From positions 1 through 39,996 of the forward strand of contig MTOQ01000090.1 of the NCBI GenBank assembly GCA_002011735.1: 39,996 nt of DNA. Reading direction: 5' to 3'. Source of the DNA: Nitrospirae bacterium JdFR-81 (GTDB taxonomy: Bacteria; Nitrospirota; Thermodesulfovibrionia; UBA6902). This document shows, piece after piece, positions 8,130-17,082 of this stretch. The translations under genes were made by a program, and so were the position numbers. Below the pieces are notes generated by a model. It made no database searches, was not told the DNA's origin, and saw only the letters and a program-made list of their open reading frames with translations. Numbering within the stretch: position 1 is the stretch's first letter; every line of letters starts with the position of its first letter.

Positions 8130-8951
8130 ATGGAGATAAATGTCCTTTTATTTGAACTGGCCCTTACATTCTACCTCCTCTCCACCATCACAGGTGTCAT
8201 AGAGCTGTTCAGGAGGAGGAAGGCCACCTCGAACGCAACACGATATCTGGCGATTATCGGGTTTCTATTCCACTCGGCAAACATCGTTGTCAGATACATC
8301 CAGGGAGGCCATATACCCATCATGACCATCCACGAGGCGTCCTCATTCTTCTCGTGGTGCATACTGTTGCTCTTCTTCTTCCACGAGTATCGTTACAGGC
8401 TGGGACTGTTGGGATCATTCATAATGCCCATTGTGTTTATACTTATGCTTTCATCATCCATCTTTCCAAGAGAGATCAAGGCCCTGAGCCCCGTGCTCAA
8501 GAGTTACTGGTTCGGTATCCATGTGACACTGGCCTTTGTCGGCGATGCTGCATTTGCCATGGCATGTGGCATCGGCATCATGTATCTCGTCCAGGAGAGA
8601 TACGTCAAATCAAAACACCTGAGCAGACTGTTCCAGAAGCTACCAAGCCTTGAGACACTCGATGCCATAAACTATCACCTAATCACACTCGGTTTCCCGC
8701 TCTTAACCCTTGCGATAATCACAGGTGCAATATGGGCGAACACCGCCTGGGGGACATTCTGGCGATGGGACCCCAAGGAGGTATGGTCATTGATAACATG
8801 GCTGATATATGCCTTGCTCCTGCACCTGAGACTCTCATACGGCTGGAGGGGTAGAAAGGCCTCTATCCTCTCAATAGGGGGGTTTTTATTTATCCTGTTT
8901 ACATTCTTCGGTGTAAGCCTGGTGATGAAGGGATTCCATGTCTTCGGGTAG
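8130..8951 (+). CDS. ccsA: Cytochrome c biogenesis protein CcsA/CcsB (heme handling)
   Basis: 273 residues with about eight membrane segments. The tryptophan-rich heme-handling (WWD) motif WGTFWRWDPKEVWS is at 207-220, and conserved His residues lie at 131, 183 and 232. Together with ResB/CcsB this protein moves heme across the membrane and attaches it to CxxCH motifs (system II). It sits 9 bp before hemA, a common pairing of heme synthesis with heme delivery. The matching ResB-like gene and a second CcsA paralog are at 32172-33599. Confidence 0.92.
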   Translation: MEINVLLFELALTFYLLSTITGVIELFRRRKATSNATRYLAIIGFLFHSANIVVRYIQGGHIPIMTIHEASSFFSWCILLLFFFHEYRYRLGLLGSFIMPIVFILMLSSSIFPREIKALSPVLKSYWFGIHVTLAFVGDAAFAMACGIGIMYLVQERYVKSKHLSRLFQKLPSLETLDAINYHLITLGFPLLTLAIITGAIWANTAWGTFWRWDPKEVWSLITWLIYALLLHLRLSYGWRGRKASILSIGGFLFILFTFFGVSLVMKGFHVFG

Positions 8952-8960
8952 AGACTCGTC

Positions 8961-10229
8961 ATGGAGATATTAGTTGTTGGTCTGAATCATAAGACAGCGC
9001 CCATAGAGATCAGGGAAAGGGTCGCATTTGATGGGCAGAAGATATTTGATGCCCTGAGGATACTGAGGGAGTCCGAGGTTGTGAGGGAGAGCATCATCCT
9101 GTCGACATGCAACAGGGTGGAGGTCTATGCAGGCGTAAAGGATGGGGAGGACGGGGCAGAGTTTATAAAGGGCTTCTTCTCGGACTTCCACAATATCCCG
9201 AGAGAGCTACTTGACAAAAGCCTGTATGTATACCACGGAGCAGAGGCGATAAGGCACATATTCAGGGTCTCCTCCAGCCTTGATTCGATGATCGTGGGTG
9301 AGCCACAGATACTGGGCCAGGTGAAGGATGCCTTCAGCCTCTCCTTGAAGAGCAAGAATACCGGTGTGGTGCTCAACAGATTGATGGAGAAGGCATCGTC
9401 CGTTGCAAAACGCATAAGGACAGAGACAAGGATCGCCGAGAGTGCCGTGAGCATAAGCTTTGCCGCTGTTGAGCTTGCAAAGAAGATATTCGGAGACCTC
9501 TCTGTCAAGAGCTTTATGCTCATAGGTGCCGGTGAGATGGCAGAGCTTGCCACCCGACACCTTATAAACAACGGAGTGAAGGATGTCTCTGTGACAAACC
9601 GCACATATGAGAGGGCAGAGGAACTTGCGAGGGAGTTTGGGGGGAGACCTGTAAGGTTCGATAACCTGCTGGATGAGCTCAAACATATTGACATAGTGAT
9701 ATGCTCCACAGGCGCACCCAACTACATCCTCACAAAACAGGACCTCCAGAGGATAATGAAACAGAGGAAACAGAAGCCCATGTTTATAATAGACATCTCC
9801 GTCCCGAGGAACATAGACCCCAAAATAAATGACCTTGATAATGTCTATCTCTATGATATAGATGACCTTCAGGGTGTGATAGAGCTGAATATCCAGGCCA
9901 GAAACAGGGAGGCACAGAAGGCCGAAGAGATCGTCACGGCAGAGGTCGAGTCATTCCTGAGGTGGAAGGCATCTCTCTCAGCCGTCCCCACGATCGTGGC
10001 ACTCAGGGATAAGGCAGAGATGATCAGGAAGGGCGAGCTTGAGAAGGCCCTCAGAAAGCTTGGACCCCTTGGTGAGGAGCAGATAAAGACCATCGATTAC
10101 CTGACAAAGGCGATCGTGAACAAACTCGTCCACCCTCCAACCGTTGCCCTCAAATTTGAACAGGAGGATAAAGACGAACTGATCGCCACGATCAGGAAGC
10201 TCTATGGCCTAAATAGTGAAAAGGGATAG
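8961..10229 (+). CDS. hemA: Glutamyl-tRNA reductase
   Basis: 422 residues, normal length. It makes glutamate-1-semialdehyde from Glu-tRNA(Glu), the first committed step of the C5 tetrapyrrole pathway. Visible signature: VVGLNHKTAPIEIRE at the start, catalytic Cys50 in LSTCNRVEVY, GEPQILGQVKDA, the NADPH-binding segment LIGAGEMAELATRHL and the C-terminal dimerisation helix. Upstream ccsA and downstream hemC make a heme/cytochrome locus. Confidence 0.97.
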   Translation: MEILVVGLNHKTAPIEIRERVAFDGQKIFDALRILRESEVVRESIILSTCNRVEVYAGVKDGEDGAEFIKGFFSDFHNIPRELLDKSLYVYHGAEAIRHIFRVSSSLDSMIVGEPQILGQVKDAFSLSLKSKNTGVVLNRLMEKASSVAKRIRTETRIAESAVSISFAAVELAKKIFGDLSVKSFMLIGAGEMAELATRHLINNGVKDVSVTNRTYERAEELAREFGGRPVRFDNLLDELKHIDIVICSTGAPNYILTKQDLQRIMKQRKQKPMFIIDISVPRNIDPKINDLDNVYLYDIDDLQGVIELNIQARNREAQKAEEIVTAEVESFLRWKASLSAVPTIVALRDKAEMIRKGELEKALRKLGPLGEEQIKTIDYLTKAIVNKLVHPPTVALKFEQEDKDELIATIRKLYGLNSEKG

Positions 10230-10237
10230 TGACTACC

Positions 10238-10267
10238 TTGACAACCCATCCAGCCTGAGGATAGTAT
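10238..10267 (+). promoter_or_regulatory. Probable hemC promoter
   Basis: TTGACA (10238-10243) and TAGTAT (10262-10267) are 18 bp apart, just after the hemA stop. This gives a leader of about 130 nt before hemC. Confidence 0.5.
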
Positions 10268-10290
10268 AACCTTCGGAAAGTTGGAGATAA

Positions 10291-10368
10291 ATGTGGTTAT
10301 CAAAATGGCAGGGAGAGGCGGCTATACTCAAAAAGATACTTCCTGCCTGTAGGAGCACATCAACATAA
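10291..10368 (+). CDS. Possible 25-codon leader ORF upstream of hemC
   Basis: ATG 10291 follows GGAG by 4 nt and opens a 25-codon frame (MWLSKWQGEAAILKKI...) ending at TAA 10366-10368, inside the hemC leader. It is positively charged and mildly amphipathic. No homolog is recognised. It may be a translated leader or chance. Confidence 0.25.
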   Translation: MWLSKWQGEAAILKKILPACRSTST

Positions 10369-10402
10369 GATCCCTGGGAATAAGCAAGACCGGAGATATA
10401 CC

Positions 10403-11374
10403 GTGAAGGAAAGGATCATCATCGCAACCCGTGGTAGCAAGCTTGCGATGTGGCAGGCAGAGTGGGTAAGGGGAGAGCTGCTGAGGAGGCACCCCGAGCT
10501 CAGGATAGAGTTCCTCAAGGTCAAGACGACAGGTGACAAGATCCTTGATGTCCCCCTTGCAAAGATAGGTGGTAAGGGGCTCTTTGTAAAGGAGATAGAG
10601 GAGGCCCTGCTGAGGGGGGATGCTGATCTTGCAGTGCACAGTATGAAGGATGTGCCAGTGATCCTGCCAGAGGGACTGCATATATCGGCCGTCTGTAAAA
10701 GGGAAGACCCCAGGGATGCCTTTGTGACCCAGATCCAAGATTCAAGATTCAAGATTCAAAGCTTCAATGGCCTGCCAAGAGGTGCAACGGTGGGGACAAG
10801 CAGTCTGAGGAGGGCGTGCCAGATACGTGCAAGAAGGCCTGACCTGGTGATAAAACAACTACGGGGAAACCTCGACACCCGAATAAGAAAGCTCGATGAG
10901 GGCCAGTTTGATGCCATAATAGTCGCCTCTGCCGGTATAAGGAGGCTCGGCATGGAGGAGAGGATTACAGAGCTGCTCTCAACAGATATAAGCCTCCCTG
11001 CAATAGGACAGGGTGCCATCGGTATAGAATGCAGGAAGGATGATGATCTTATAAATGACCTCCTTAGAGGCCTCAACCACAAGGAGACATCCATCTGTGT
11101 CAGGGCAGAGAGGGCCTTCTTAAAGAGGCTCGAAGGTGGCTGTCAGGTCCCGATTGCAGCATATGCAAGGATAAATCCATCATCCGATAGCCGTCAACAG
11201 TCACTGACCATTGAGGGACTTGTGGGAAGCATATCAGGTGATACCATCATAAGGGGATCCATGGAGGGGGTGGTTGAAGATCCTGAGGCAGTTGGAATGG
11301 CACTTGCCGAGGACCTCCTCTCAAGGGGTGCGGACAGGATACTCTCTGAGGTATACGGTAATCCAGAGGGTTGA
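10403..11374 (+). CDS. hemC: Hydroxymethylbilane synthase (porphobilinogen deaminase)
   Basis: 323 residues from GTG 10403, which has a GGAG about 8 nt upstream. It polymerises four porphobilinogens into hydroxymethylbilane. Seen: ATRGSKLAMWQAE, catalytic Asp83 in VHSMKDVP, VGTSSLRRACQ, LRGNLDTR and the dipyrromethane-cofactor Cys247 in EGGCQVPIAAY. Residues 110-121 between AFVTQ and GLPRG are longer than usual and are encoded by a 3x7-bp tandem repeat. The distance from hemA and the promoter in the gap suggest its own transcription start. Confidence 0.96.
   Translation: MKERIIIATRGSKLAMWQAEWVRGELLRRHPELRIEFLKVKTTGDKILDVPLAKIGGKGLFVKEIEEALLRGDADLAVHSMKDVPVILPEGLHISAVCKREDPRDAFVTQIQDSRFKIQSFNGLPRGATVGTSSLRRACQIRARRPDLVIKQLRGNLDTRIRKLDEGQFDAIIVASAGIRRLGMEERITELLSTDISLPAIGQGAIGIECRKDDDLINDLLRGLNHKETSICVRAERAFLKRLEGGCQVPIAAYARINPSSDSRQQSLTIEGLVGSISGDTIIRGSMEGVVEDPEAVGMALAEDLLSRGADRILSEVYGNPEG
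10737..10757 (+). repeat. Heptanucleotide tandem repeat inside hemC
   Basis: AAGATTC is repeated three times without error. It encodes part of a loop (QDSRFKIQS) that is short in other HemC proteins. 21 bp keeps the frame; gain or loss of one unit would shift it. Confidence 0.85.
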
Positions 11375-11414
11375 TATCCTTGCCCTTTTCCGTGTCTTTA
11401 GGATATATTAGAGC

Positions 11415-12083
11415 ATGCTTGAATTGATGCGCAGTCATAAATTCTTCAGCTTCTTCCTCCTGTCAGCCATCACCTTCATGATAATAATCACCTTTGTCTT
11501 CTGGGGCATAGGCCCAAAGGATAATCCGACCACCGGCATTGTTGCAGAGGTGGAGAATAAAAGGCTGACCATTGATGAATACTGGAGGGCGTATGATAAT
11601 GAGTACAAACGGCTGAGAGAGATCTATCAGAACGAAGATGACATAAAGAAACTCGATATCAGCGAGAAGGTCCTTGGATCATTGATAGACAGGATGGTCC
11701 TGACGGTAGCAGCCGAAAAGGCTGGAATAAGGGTGTCTGAAGAAGAGCTACAGAAGGAGATAATGAAGATGCCATACTTTCAGAGGAATGGGGTGTTTGA
11801 CCCTGATGTCTATAGAAGGGCTCTCAAGCTCAACCGTCTCACCCCCCAGATATTTGAAGAACAGTTAAGAGAAGACCTCATCTTTATAAAGATGAGCAGG
11901 CTGATAAAAGAGGCCTCTGACCTCACTGTAGATGAGAAGGAACTGATAGAGTCCCTGAAGGAGAAGAACCCCCAGATAGCAGAGGCGATCCTCTCAAGCA
12001 AGGGGAATCAGGCCCTAAAGGCATATATAGAGGCCATGAAGAAGAGGATGAAGATCAAGATAAACAGAGACCTCATCTCCTAA
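11415..12083 (+). CDS. SurA/PpiD N-terminal-domain membrane-anchored protein
   Basis: 222 residues. A short cytoplasmic start, one membrane anchor (about 10-30, ending FVFWGIG) and a periplasmic helical domain of the SurA_N/PpiD chaperone type (AEVENKRLTIDEYWRAY; LGSLIDRMVLTVAAEKAGI; FDPDVYRRAL). The parvulin peptidyl-prolyl isomerase domain that follows in PpiD (about 600 residues) is absent, so this is a chaperone domain alone. Possibly helps fold exported proteins. Confidence 0.75.
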   Translation: MLELMRSHKFFSFFLLSAITFMIIITFVFWGIGPKDNPTTGIVAEVENKRLTIDEYWRAYDNEYKRLREIYQNEDDIKKLDISEKVLGSLIDRMVLTVAAEKAGIRVSEEELQKEIMKMPYFQRNGVFDPDVYRRALKLNRLTPQIFEEQLREDLIFIKMSRLIKEASDLTVDEKELIESLKEKNPQIAEAILSSKGNQALKAYIEAMKKRMKIKINRDLIS

Positions 12084-12093
12084 GACCCCTGAG

Positions 12094-12681
12094 ATGATGG
12101 AGATACTGAAGTCTCTGCCCCTAACCTTTATCCCCCTGTTCGTTGCAATAGATATATTTGGTATATTACCGATCTTCACATCCCTGACAGTGGAGATGTC
12201 CCCAGATGAAAAAAGGACTGTTATCAGAGACTCAACCATAACCGCCCTTATAGTGAGCATGGTATTTGTTGCGCTCGGTGAAGGGGTCTTCAGTATCCTC
12301 GGGATCACTGTTGATGACTTCAAGATTGCAGGGGGTCTCGTCCTCCTTGTGCTTGCCATAATAGAGCTCATAAAGCCATCAGGGCTGAGGAGGGACCATG
12401 AGGATACCATAGGTGTGGTCCCAATAGGTGTCCCACTCATCGTTGGGCCTGCCGTGCTTACCACATTGATAGTCCTGATAGACCACTATGGTATAGCGCC
12501 CACGGTGATCTCGCTTGTGATCAACCTCGTGATCGTCTGGATCGGACTGAACGCCTCCAGGGAGATAACAAGATTCATCGGTAAGAATGGGATCCTCGCA
12601 ATCTCAAAGGTGATGGCACTGCTACTTGCCGCAATAGCGGTGATGATGATAAGACTCGGGATAGAGGGCTTAACTTCTTGA
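12094..12681 (+). CDS. MarC-family integral membrane protein
   Basis: 195 residues with six predicted membrane helices and the MarC/UPF0056 pattern: FVAIDIFGILPIF near the N-terminus, GGLVLLVLAI, and PIGVPLIVGPAVLTTLIVL. The family's function is not established. It starts 10 bp after the preceding gene, so probably co-transcribed. Confidence 0.88.
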   Translation: MMEILKSLPLTFIPLFVAIDIFGILPIFTSLTVEMSPDEKRTVIRDSTITALIVSMVFVALGEGVFSILGITVDDFKIAGGLVLLVLAIIELIKPSGLRRDHEDTIGVVPIGVPLIVGPAVLTTLIVLIDHYGIAPTVISLVINLVIVWIGLNASREITRFIGKNGILAISKVMALLLAAIAVMMIRLGIEGLTS

Positions 12682-12777
12682 GGATGATCAACCCCATATT
12701 ACAAAACCCGGCTCAACCTTGAAGGTGCTATAGAGATCTTGACTTTCATACTGTCAACACACTACTCTTATCCTCAG

Positions 12778-13200
12778 ATGGCAGGCCGAACCCTCAAGAT
12801 AAGACTCGAAGACGATGGATACTGCTTTGTGTGTGGTAAGAGGAACCCCATCGGCCTTGGACTTGATTTCTCCTTTGATGGAGAGACTATAAAGACAGAG
12901 TTTGTCCCGCGCAAGGAGCATCAGGGATATATGGACATCGTGCACGGTGGTATAATCTCGACACTCCTTGATGAGGCTATGGTAAAACTGGCTATCGCCA
13001 TGAAGATGCCTGCCGTTACCGCTCATATAGAGGTGCGCCTTCGTAGACCGGCAAGGGTGGGCGAGAGGATAAAGGTCTCAGCAGAGGTGCTGAAGAAGAC
13101 AGGAAGGGTCATACAGGCCTATGCCAAGGCTGTCACGGACAGGGCTGTTATTGCTGACGCAAGGGGGAAGCTGGTAAGGGTCCCCATGAGTGACACTTAG
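12778..13200 (+). CDS. PaaI-type hotdog thioesterase
   Basis: 140 residues from ATG 12778; a TTG 39 bp upstream is in frame but less likely. The opening [18 protein letters not shown] and the hotdog helix [13 protein letters not shown] (HGG motif) mark the acyl-CoA thioesterase superfamily. The enzyme hydrolyses acyl-CoA thioesters; substrate unknown. Its last codons overlap the end of the convergent NUDIX gene by 4 bp. Confidence 0.85.
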   Translation: MAGRTLKIRLEDDGYCFVCGKRNPIGLGLDFSFDGETIKTEFVPRKEHQGYMDIVHGGIISTLLDEAMVKLAIAMKMPAVTAHIEVRLRRPARVGERIKVSAEVLKKTGRVIQAYAKAVTDRAVIADARGKLVRVPMSDT

Positions 13201-13601
13201 TATCTGTTATTAAAATAGTCCTCCAGTATCTGCCTGTGGTCAAAGGCGATATCCTCGGGGAGATTGTCCCTCGTGAATATCCCCACCTCTTTTGCGTCAT
13301 CACCTGCCACGGGCTTGCCCGAGGCCCTGGCTATGAATATGGTTGAGACTGTATGATGCCTTGGATCCCTCCTGGGATCTGAATATGTATGGAACTGCCT
13401 CACAATCTCTATATCAAGCCCTGTCTCCTCCTTTGCCTCCCTGACCACCGCCTCCTCCAGGGTCTCGCCGTAATCAACAAAACCGCCTGGTATTGCCCAG
13501 CCAGGTGGCGGGTTCTTCCTCTTGATGAGTATTATCCCTCCATCGATCTCGATAATGGCATCAACCGTAAGATAAGGACCCCGTGGCTTTGTGCTCATCA
13601 T
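13197..13601 (-). CDS. NUDIX hydrolase
   Basis: 134 residues with a perfect Nudix box: Gly40, Glu46, then REAKEETGL at 54-62 (GX5EX7REUXEEXGU). [12 protein letters not shown] before it is typical of ADP-ribose or nucleotide-diphosphate pyrophosphatases. An AAGGAGG Shine-Dalgarno precedes the first of two ATGs. Starts 20 bp beyond the 3' end of miaA on the same strand. Confidence 0.9.
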   Translation of the reverse strand: MMSTKPRGPYLTVDAIIEIDGGIILIKRKNPPPGWAIPGGFVDYGETLEEAVVREAKEETGLDIEIVRQFHTYSDPRRDPRHHTVSTIFIARASGKPVAGDDAKEVGIFTRDNLPEDIAFDHRQILEDYFNNRY

Positions 13602-13621
13602 ATTCCTCCTTCAAACCATTA

Positions 13622-14563
13622 TTATCCTTGAGGGTAAATTATTCTCCTCAGAATTTCAACCTCTTTGACGACCTTTGAGAAGATATCCTCTGGAGCCATG
13701 AGCCCTGTGACATCAACCCAGTGCACCCCTGGCTCCTTCTTGAACCATGTAAACTGTCTCTTCGCATACATCTTTGTCCGTCTCTTCAACAGCCTCTTTG
13801 CCTCATCAAGACTGACCGTGCCATTGAGATACAGCGCCATCTCTTTATATCCCAGCGCCTGAAGGGGTATCCTGTGGGGATTCATCCTGAGGAGCCTCTC
13901 TGTCTCCTCTATCAATCCATCCTGTATCATCCTCTCAACCCTATCCTCTATCAACCTATAGAGCTCCCTCCTCTGCCTTGTGAGACCTATCTTTATAAAG
14001 TCATATGGAAGAGGGGCTGTCTGTATGCGCTGGAGTTCGGTAATCCTCTCCTTGGTCTTCAACGACACCTCGATCGCCCTTATGATCCTCCTCAGGTCAT
14101 TGGGCTCAATCCTCTCAGAGGCGGCAGGATCGAGCCTCTGAAGATAGCCATGCAGATACCCCCTGCCCTTCTCCCTCTCCATCTGCATCAATCGTTCCCT
14201 GAGCGACCAGTCAGCTGGGGGTGCCTCAAAGAGTCCCCTTGTAATCGACCTTATATAGAGTCCTGTTCCACCAACTATCACGGGTATCCTCTCCTGACCG
14301 TGCAGATCATCTATCACCTCCACCGCCCTCCTCTTGAATTCACCTGCACTGAAGGACTCCTGGGGAGAGAGGATATTGATAAGATGATGTTTGACCTCAC
14401 TCAACTCTCTGATAGAGGGTTTCGCCGTGCCGATATCCATATGTCTGTAGACCTGCATGGAATCAGCACTTATAATCTCGGTCTTCAGGGCCTTTGCGAG
14501 CAATATGGAGACCCCTGTCTTACCAACACATGTCGGCCCCATAATGATGATCACCTTATTCAT
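13622..14563 (-). CDS. miaA: tRNA dimethylallyltransferase
   Basis: 313 residues from ATG 14563 (a TTG two codons earlier is less likely). It adds the dimethylallyl group to A37 of tRNAs reading UNN codons. P-loop GPTCVGKTGVS, ISADSMQVYRHMDIGTAKP, the GGTGLYIRS motif, LGYKEM and the C-terminal KRRTKMYAKRQFTWF are all typical. Possible promoter just upstream: TTGACA at 14600-14595 with a weak -10 close to the start codon. Confidence 0.96.
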   Translation of the reverse strand: MNKVIIIMGPTCVGKTGVSILLAKALKTEIISADSMQVYRHMDIGTAKPSIRELSEVKHHLINILSPQESFSAGEFKRRAVEVIDDLHGQERIPVIVGGTGLYIRSITRGLFEAPPADWSLRERLMQMEREKGRGYLHGYLQRLDPAASERIEPNDLRRIIRAIEVSLKTKERITELQRIQTAPLPYDFIKIGLTRQRRELYRLIEDRVERMIQDGLIEETERLLRMNPHRIPLQALGYKEMALYLNGTVSLDEAKRLLKRRTKMYAKRQFTWFKKEPGVHWVDVTGLMAPEDIFSKVVKEVEILRRIIYPQG

Positions 14564-14670
14564 CGGCAATATTTTCAGGTCAAATGGATGGTATTGTCAA
14601 GGAACAGGGCCTGTGTGCATTGATCGGATCTGATCACAACACCGGTTAGAAGAGGGGGGTTTTTTATAAG

Positions 14671-14708
14671 AAAGGGCCCTCTTCCTTCCCTTTATGACAG
14701 GGCCCTTT
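14671..14708 (-). terminator. Inverted repeat after the multiheme operon
   Basis: AAAGGGCCCT (14671-14680) and AGGGCCCTTT (14699-14708) form a perfect 10-bp stem with an 18-nt loop, 10 bp past the stop of the 11-heme cytochrome. A proper U-run does not follow on the minus strand, so termination is plausible but not certain. Confidence 0.5.
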
Positions 14709-14718
14709 CAGGGGCTCC

Positions 14719-15789
14719 TCAGGCACCTATGAATGTTAATGGGTTCCTGTATTCATGGCACTGGGTGCAGACCTTTCTGGCAACCTCTTTTGTCACCCTC
14801 CATGAATGCTCTTTATGGCACTGGGTGCATTCAAGCCCAACGGTCTGGATATGTAGCTTGTGTTTACCGACATTCACTATCTGTGGATGACAGCTCAGGC
14901 ATGTCCCATAATCAGGCCTCACCTTTTTGTGGGGCCTGTGGCACTGGTAGCAGAAGAACTGCATGGGCGCATCCTTTGGTCTGTTTATCTTTATCGCCCT
15001 CTTGATGAGCTCCTCTGGTGGCTGGAAGTGCTTCACATCGATGGTCGCGTCAAGGATCAGCTCCTTCCTCACCGATTCGTCCCCATGACAGAAGAGGCAC
15101 TTCTTCGGCCCTGGCAGGAGGGTCGGGGTCCTGTCTGTATGACAGTTGAGGCAGGGCAGATCCACCATGCCCTTGCCATGCACCTCCCTGTCCTTGTGGC
15201 ATGTGATACAGTATCTCTCTTCAAGGGTGAACTGATGGACACGGTATCCATGGCACTTGGAACATTCGATCTTCTCCATGAAGTAGTGTCTTGCATGGAG
15301 CCTTGAGTTGTTGATCTTCTTTGCGGCAGGATACTCGGGATTCTCCTCCCAGTGGCATCCAACACAGTATTTCCACGGGACTATGATCTTCCCGTATCTC
15401 ACAGGGACCTTCTCGATCCTCCTGATAAAGGCACTGACCATCAGAGTGTTGAGTTCCTTTATTGTGAGGTGATGGCACTCGTGGCAATTTATATCCTTAT
15501 GTTCAGACTTCTTCCATGCCTCAAAGGCAGGCTCCATTATATGGCAGCTCTTGCAGAACTTGGGATTGTTCTGTGTGAAGTTATATGTTGTGAAGGCGGT
15601 AAAGCTTGCACCTATAATACTGATGAAGATCAGGATCGCTATTATCGCCTTTGCCAGTGTGGGTGTCCTGTCTCTGAAGTCCTTCCATCTGTCACACAGG
15701 CCCCTGATACCCTTTCGGAATTGCTTCTTTTGAGGCCTCTCCTCCTGGACCTCTTCCTTTTCCAATTTGGCCTTTTCCTTCTCCTCCAT
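14719..15789 (-). CDS. Membrane-anchored 11-heme c-type cytochrome (NapC/NirT-like N-terminus)
   Basis: 356 residues. A charged N-terminal tail, one membrane helix at about 45-67, then a NapC/NirT-like start (PKFCKSCHIMEPAFEAWKKS) and a long periplasmic part. I count eleven CxxCH motifs: CKSCH, CHECH, CVGCH, CSKCH, CITCH, CLNCH, CLFCH, CYQCH, CLSCH and two CTQCH. NapC-type proteins take electrons from menaquinol; the extra hemes make this a wire into or across the periplasm. Last gene of a four-gene operon with a NrfD-type quinone module, so the complex probably moves electrons between menaquinone and periplasmic acceptors. The redox partner is not visible. Confidence 0.9.
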   Translation of the reverse strand: MEEKEKAKLEKEEVQEERPQKKQFRKGIRGLCDRWKDFRDRTPTLAKAIIAILIFISIIGASFTAFTTYNFTQNNPKFCKSCHIMEPAFEAWKKSEHKDINCHECHHLTIKELNTLMVSAFIRRIEKVPVRYGKIIVPWKYCVGCHWEENPEYPAAKKINNSRLHARHYFMEKIECSKCHGYRVHQFTLEERYCITCHKDREVHGKGMVDLPCLNCHTDRTPTLLPGPKKCLFCHGDESVRKELILDATIDVKHFQPPEELIKRAIKINRPKDAPMQFFCYQCHRPHKKVRPDYGTCLSCHPQIVNVGKHKLHIQTVGLECTQCHKEHSWRVTKEVARKVCTQCHEYRNPLTFIGA

Positions 15790-15827
15790 CTGTCACCCTC
15801 CTGCCACGATGCTGGTCGTGGCTTGAA

Positions 15828-17075
15828 TTATTTATATCTTAAAGAAGGAATTATCTTGTTAAAGAAGTAGAAGAATATAAAGGGTAGAATCATTACCGTG
15901 AGGGCACCAACAAGCCCCTCTTTTGCCGTCTCAAGGTTATGTGGGATCAAAGGCATATGATACTCCATATACCCTGCAAATGTAAGGGAAAAGGCCTGCC
16001 CCCCGATCACCACATTCCACCTCATCATGAATACGCCAAAGAGGACGAGTATGAGGGCGATCACTGTCCTCTTAAGGTTAACACCTGGTATGAGGAGCAT
16101 GATGAAAGGCAGGAGGTTACCTATCCCGTACTGGAGGATGAATATATTCCTGAAGTCCTTCCCGTAGATGACCGAACGGAGTATATCCCAGGACTTCACA
16201 GCAGTGTATCCCCTGAATATGAGGTCAAGGAGCTCAAGGGTTATAGCAGCAATCATGAATCCAATGAGATACTTCGTGGCCTTCCTGACAAGGTCAATCT
16301 CGGCACCCTTCACCTCCTCCTCCGTCATATGCCAGTGCCTCCTTGCATGTCTGTGGATCTTCATCTTCTGCCATTCCATGATCACTATATACGTAAGGAG
16401 GCAGAGGGCGATCCCCGAGACAATGGCGGACATGATAAATATAACAGGCATCAGGGGTGTCATCCACAGGGCATTTGCCTTCACCGAACCGAATATAAAA
16501 CCAGCATATCCATGGAGAAAGCATGCAACCGGTATACCAAAGCCTGCAAGGAACTTCGATACCTTCTCATCTTTATGAAGGGCCTCTGGACTTATATCAT
16601 AGGCACCAAGTGTAAGGACCCTGTAGATATTCCTCTTTATCGCATTCCCGAGTCCCTCCTTATTCTTCAGCTCATTGACCTGCTCCACAAAGAACTTCCT
16701 GTATACAAACCATATCTCTGTTGCAACCACAGCGGTGTAAAAGGAGAAGACTATCCCAAATGCCGAGATTGCAGATGTGAAATGTGGTGTGACCAGGACA
16801 TGGAAGTTCCTCTCAGGGTGTTGGAGATGGAGCATAAGGGGCATTGGTGCACCGAGCAGGAGGGCAAAGGAGAAGACAAGGGCAAATTTTGCTATATCCT
16901 CAAGGTCTTTCTGTCCAAAGACATGGTACAGGGATGACAGAACAAATGCACCTGCCACAAGTCCTGTCAGATACGGATACATGACTATCTGGATGGTCCA
17001 GTATATAAATTCATTCGGATATGTGAATAGTTCTTTTACCGTCCATTCAAGACCATGCACATACGTCTCATGCAT
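15828..17075 (-). CDS. NrfD/PsrC-type quinone-interacting membrane subunit
   Basis: 415 residues with about ten predicted helices and the NrfD/PsrC family pattern (NEFIYWTIQIVMYPYLTGLV; LLLGAPMPLMLHLQHPER; GFIFGSVKANALWMTPLMPV). Family members bind menaquinone and pair with a four-cluster Fe-S subunit, as here. It is 7 bp after the Fe-S gene and 38 bp before the 11-heme cytochrome gene. It lacks heme ligands of its own so far as can be seen. Confidence 0.9.
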   Translation of the reverse strand: MHETYVHGLEWTVKELFTYPNEFIYWTIQIVMYPYLTGLVAGAFVLSSLYHVFGQKDLEDIAKFALVFSFALLLGAPMPLMLHLQHPERNFHVLVTPHFTSAISAFGIVFSFYTAVVATEIWFVYRKFFVEQVNELKNKEGLGNAIKRNIYRVLTLGAYDISPEALHKDEKVSKFLAGFGIPVACFLHGYAGFIFGSVKANALWMTPLMPVIFIMSAIVSGIALCLLTYIVIMEWQKMKIHRHARRHWHMTEEEVKGAEIDLVRKATKYLIGFMIAAITLELLDLIFRGYTAVKSWDILRSVIYGKDFRNIFILQYGIGNLLPFIMLLIPGVNLKRTVIALILVLFGVFMMRWNVVIGGQAFSLTFAGYMEYHMPLIPHNLETAKEGLVGALTVMILPFIFFYFFNKIIPSLRYK

Positions 17076-17082
17076 ATCTTCC

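Noticed and set aside
12739-12777. TTG start for the thioesterase
   Set aside because: The 13 added residues do not resemble the family; [20 protein letters not shown] is the expected beginning. The TTGACT there may be a -35 box.
13721-14623. 300-codon open frame on the plus strand
   Set aside because: Antisense to miaA, which has all its conserved motifs; composition is Pro/Leu/His-rich as expected of a shadow.
15939-16937. 332-codon open frame on the plus strand
   Set aside because: It lies wholly opposite the NrfD gene, has no family features and mirrors the codon bias of the real gene.
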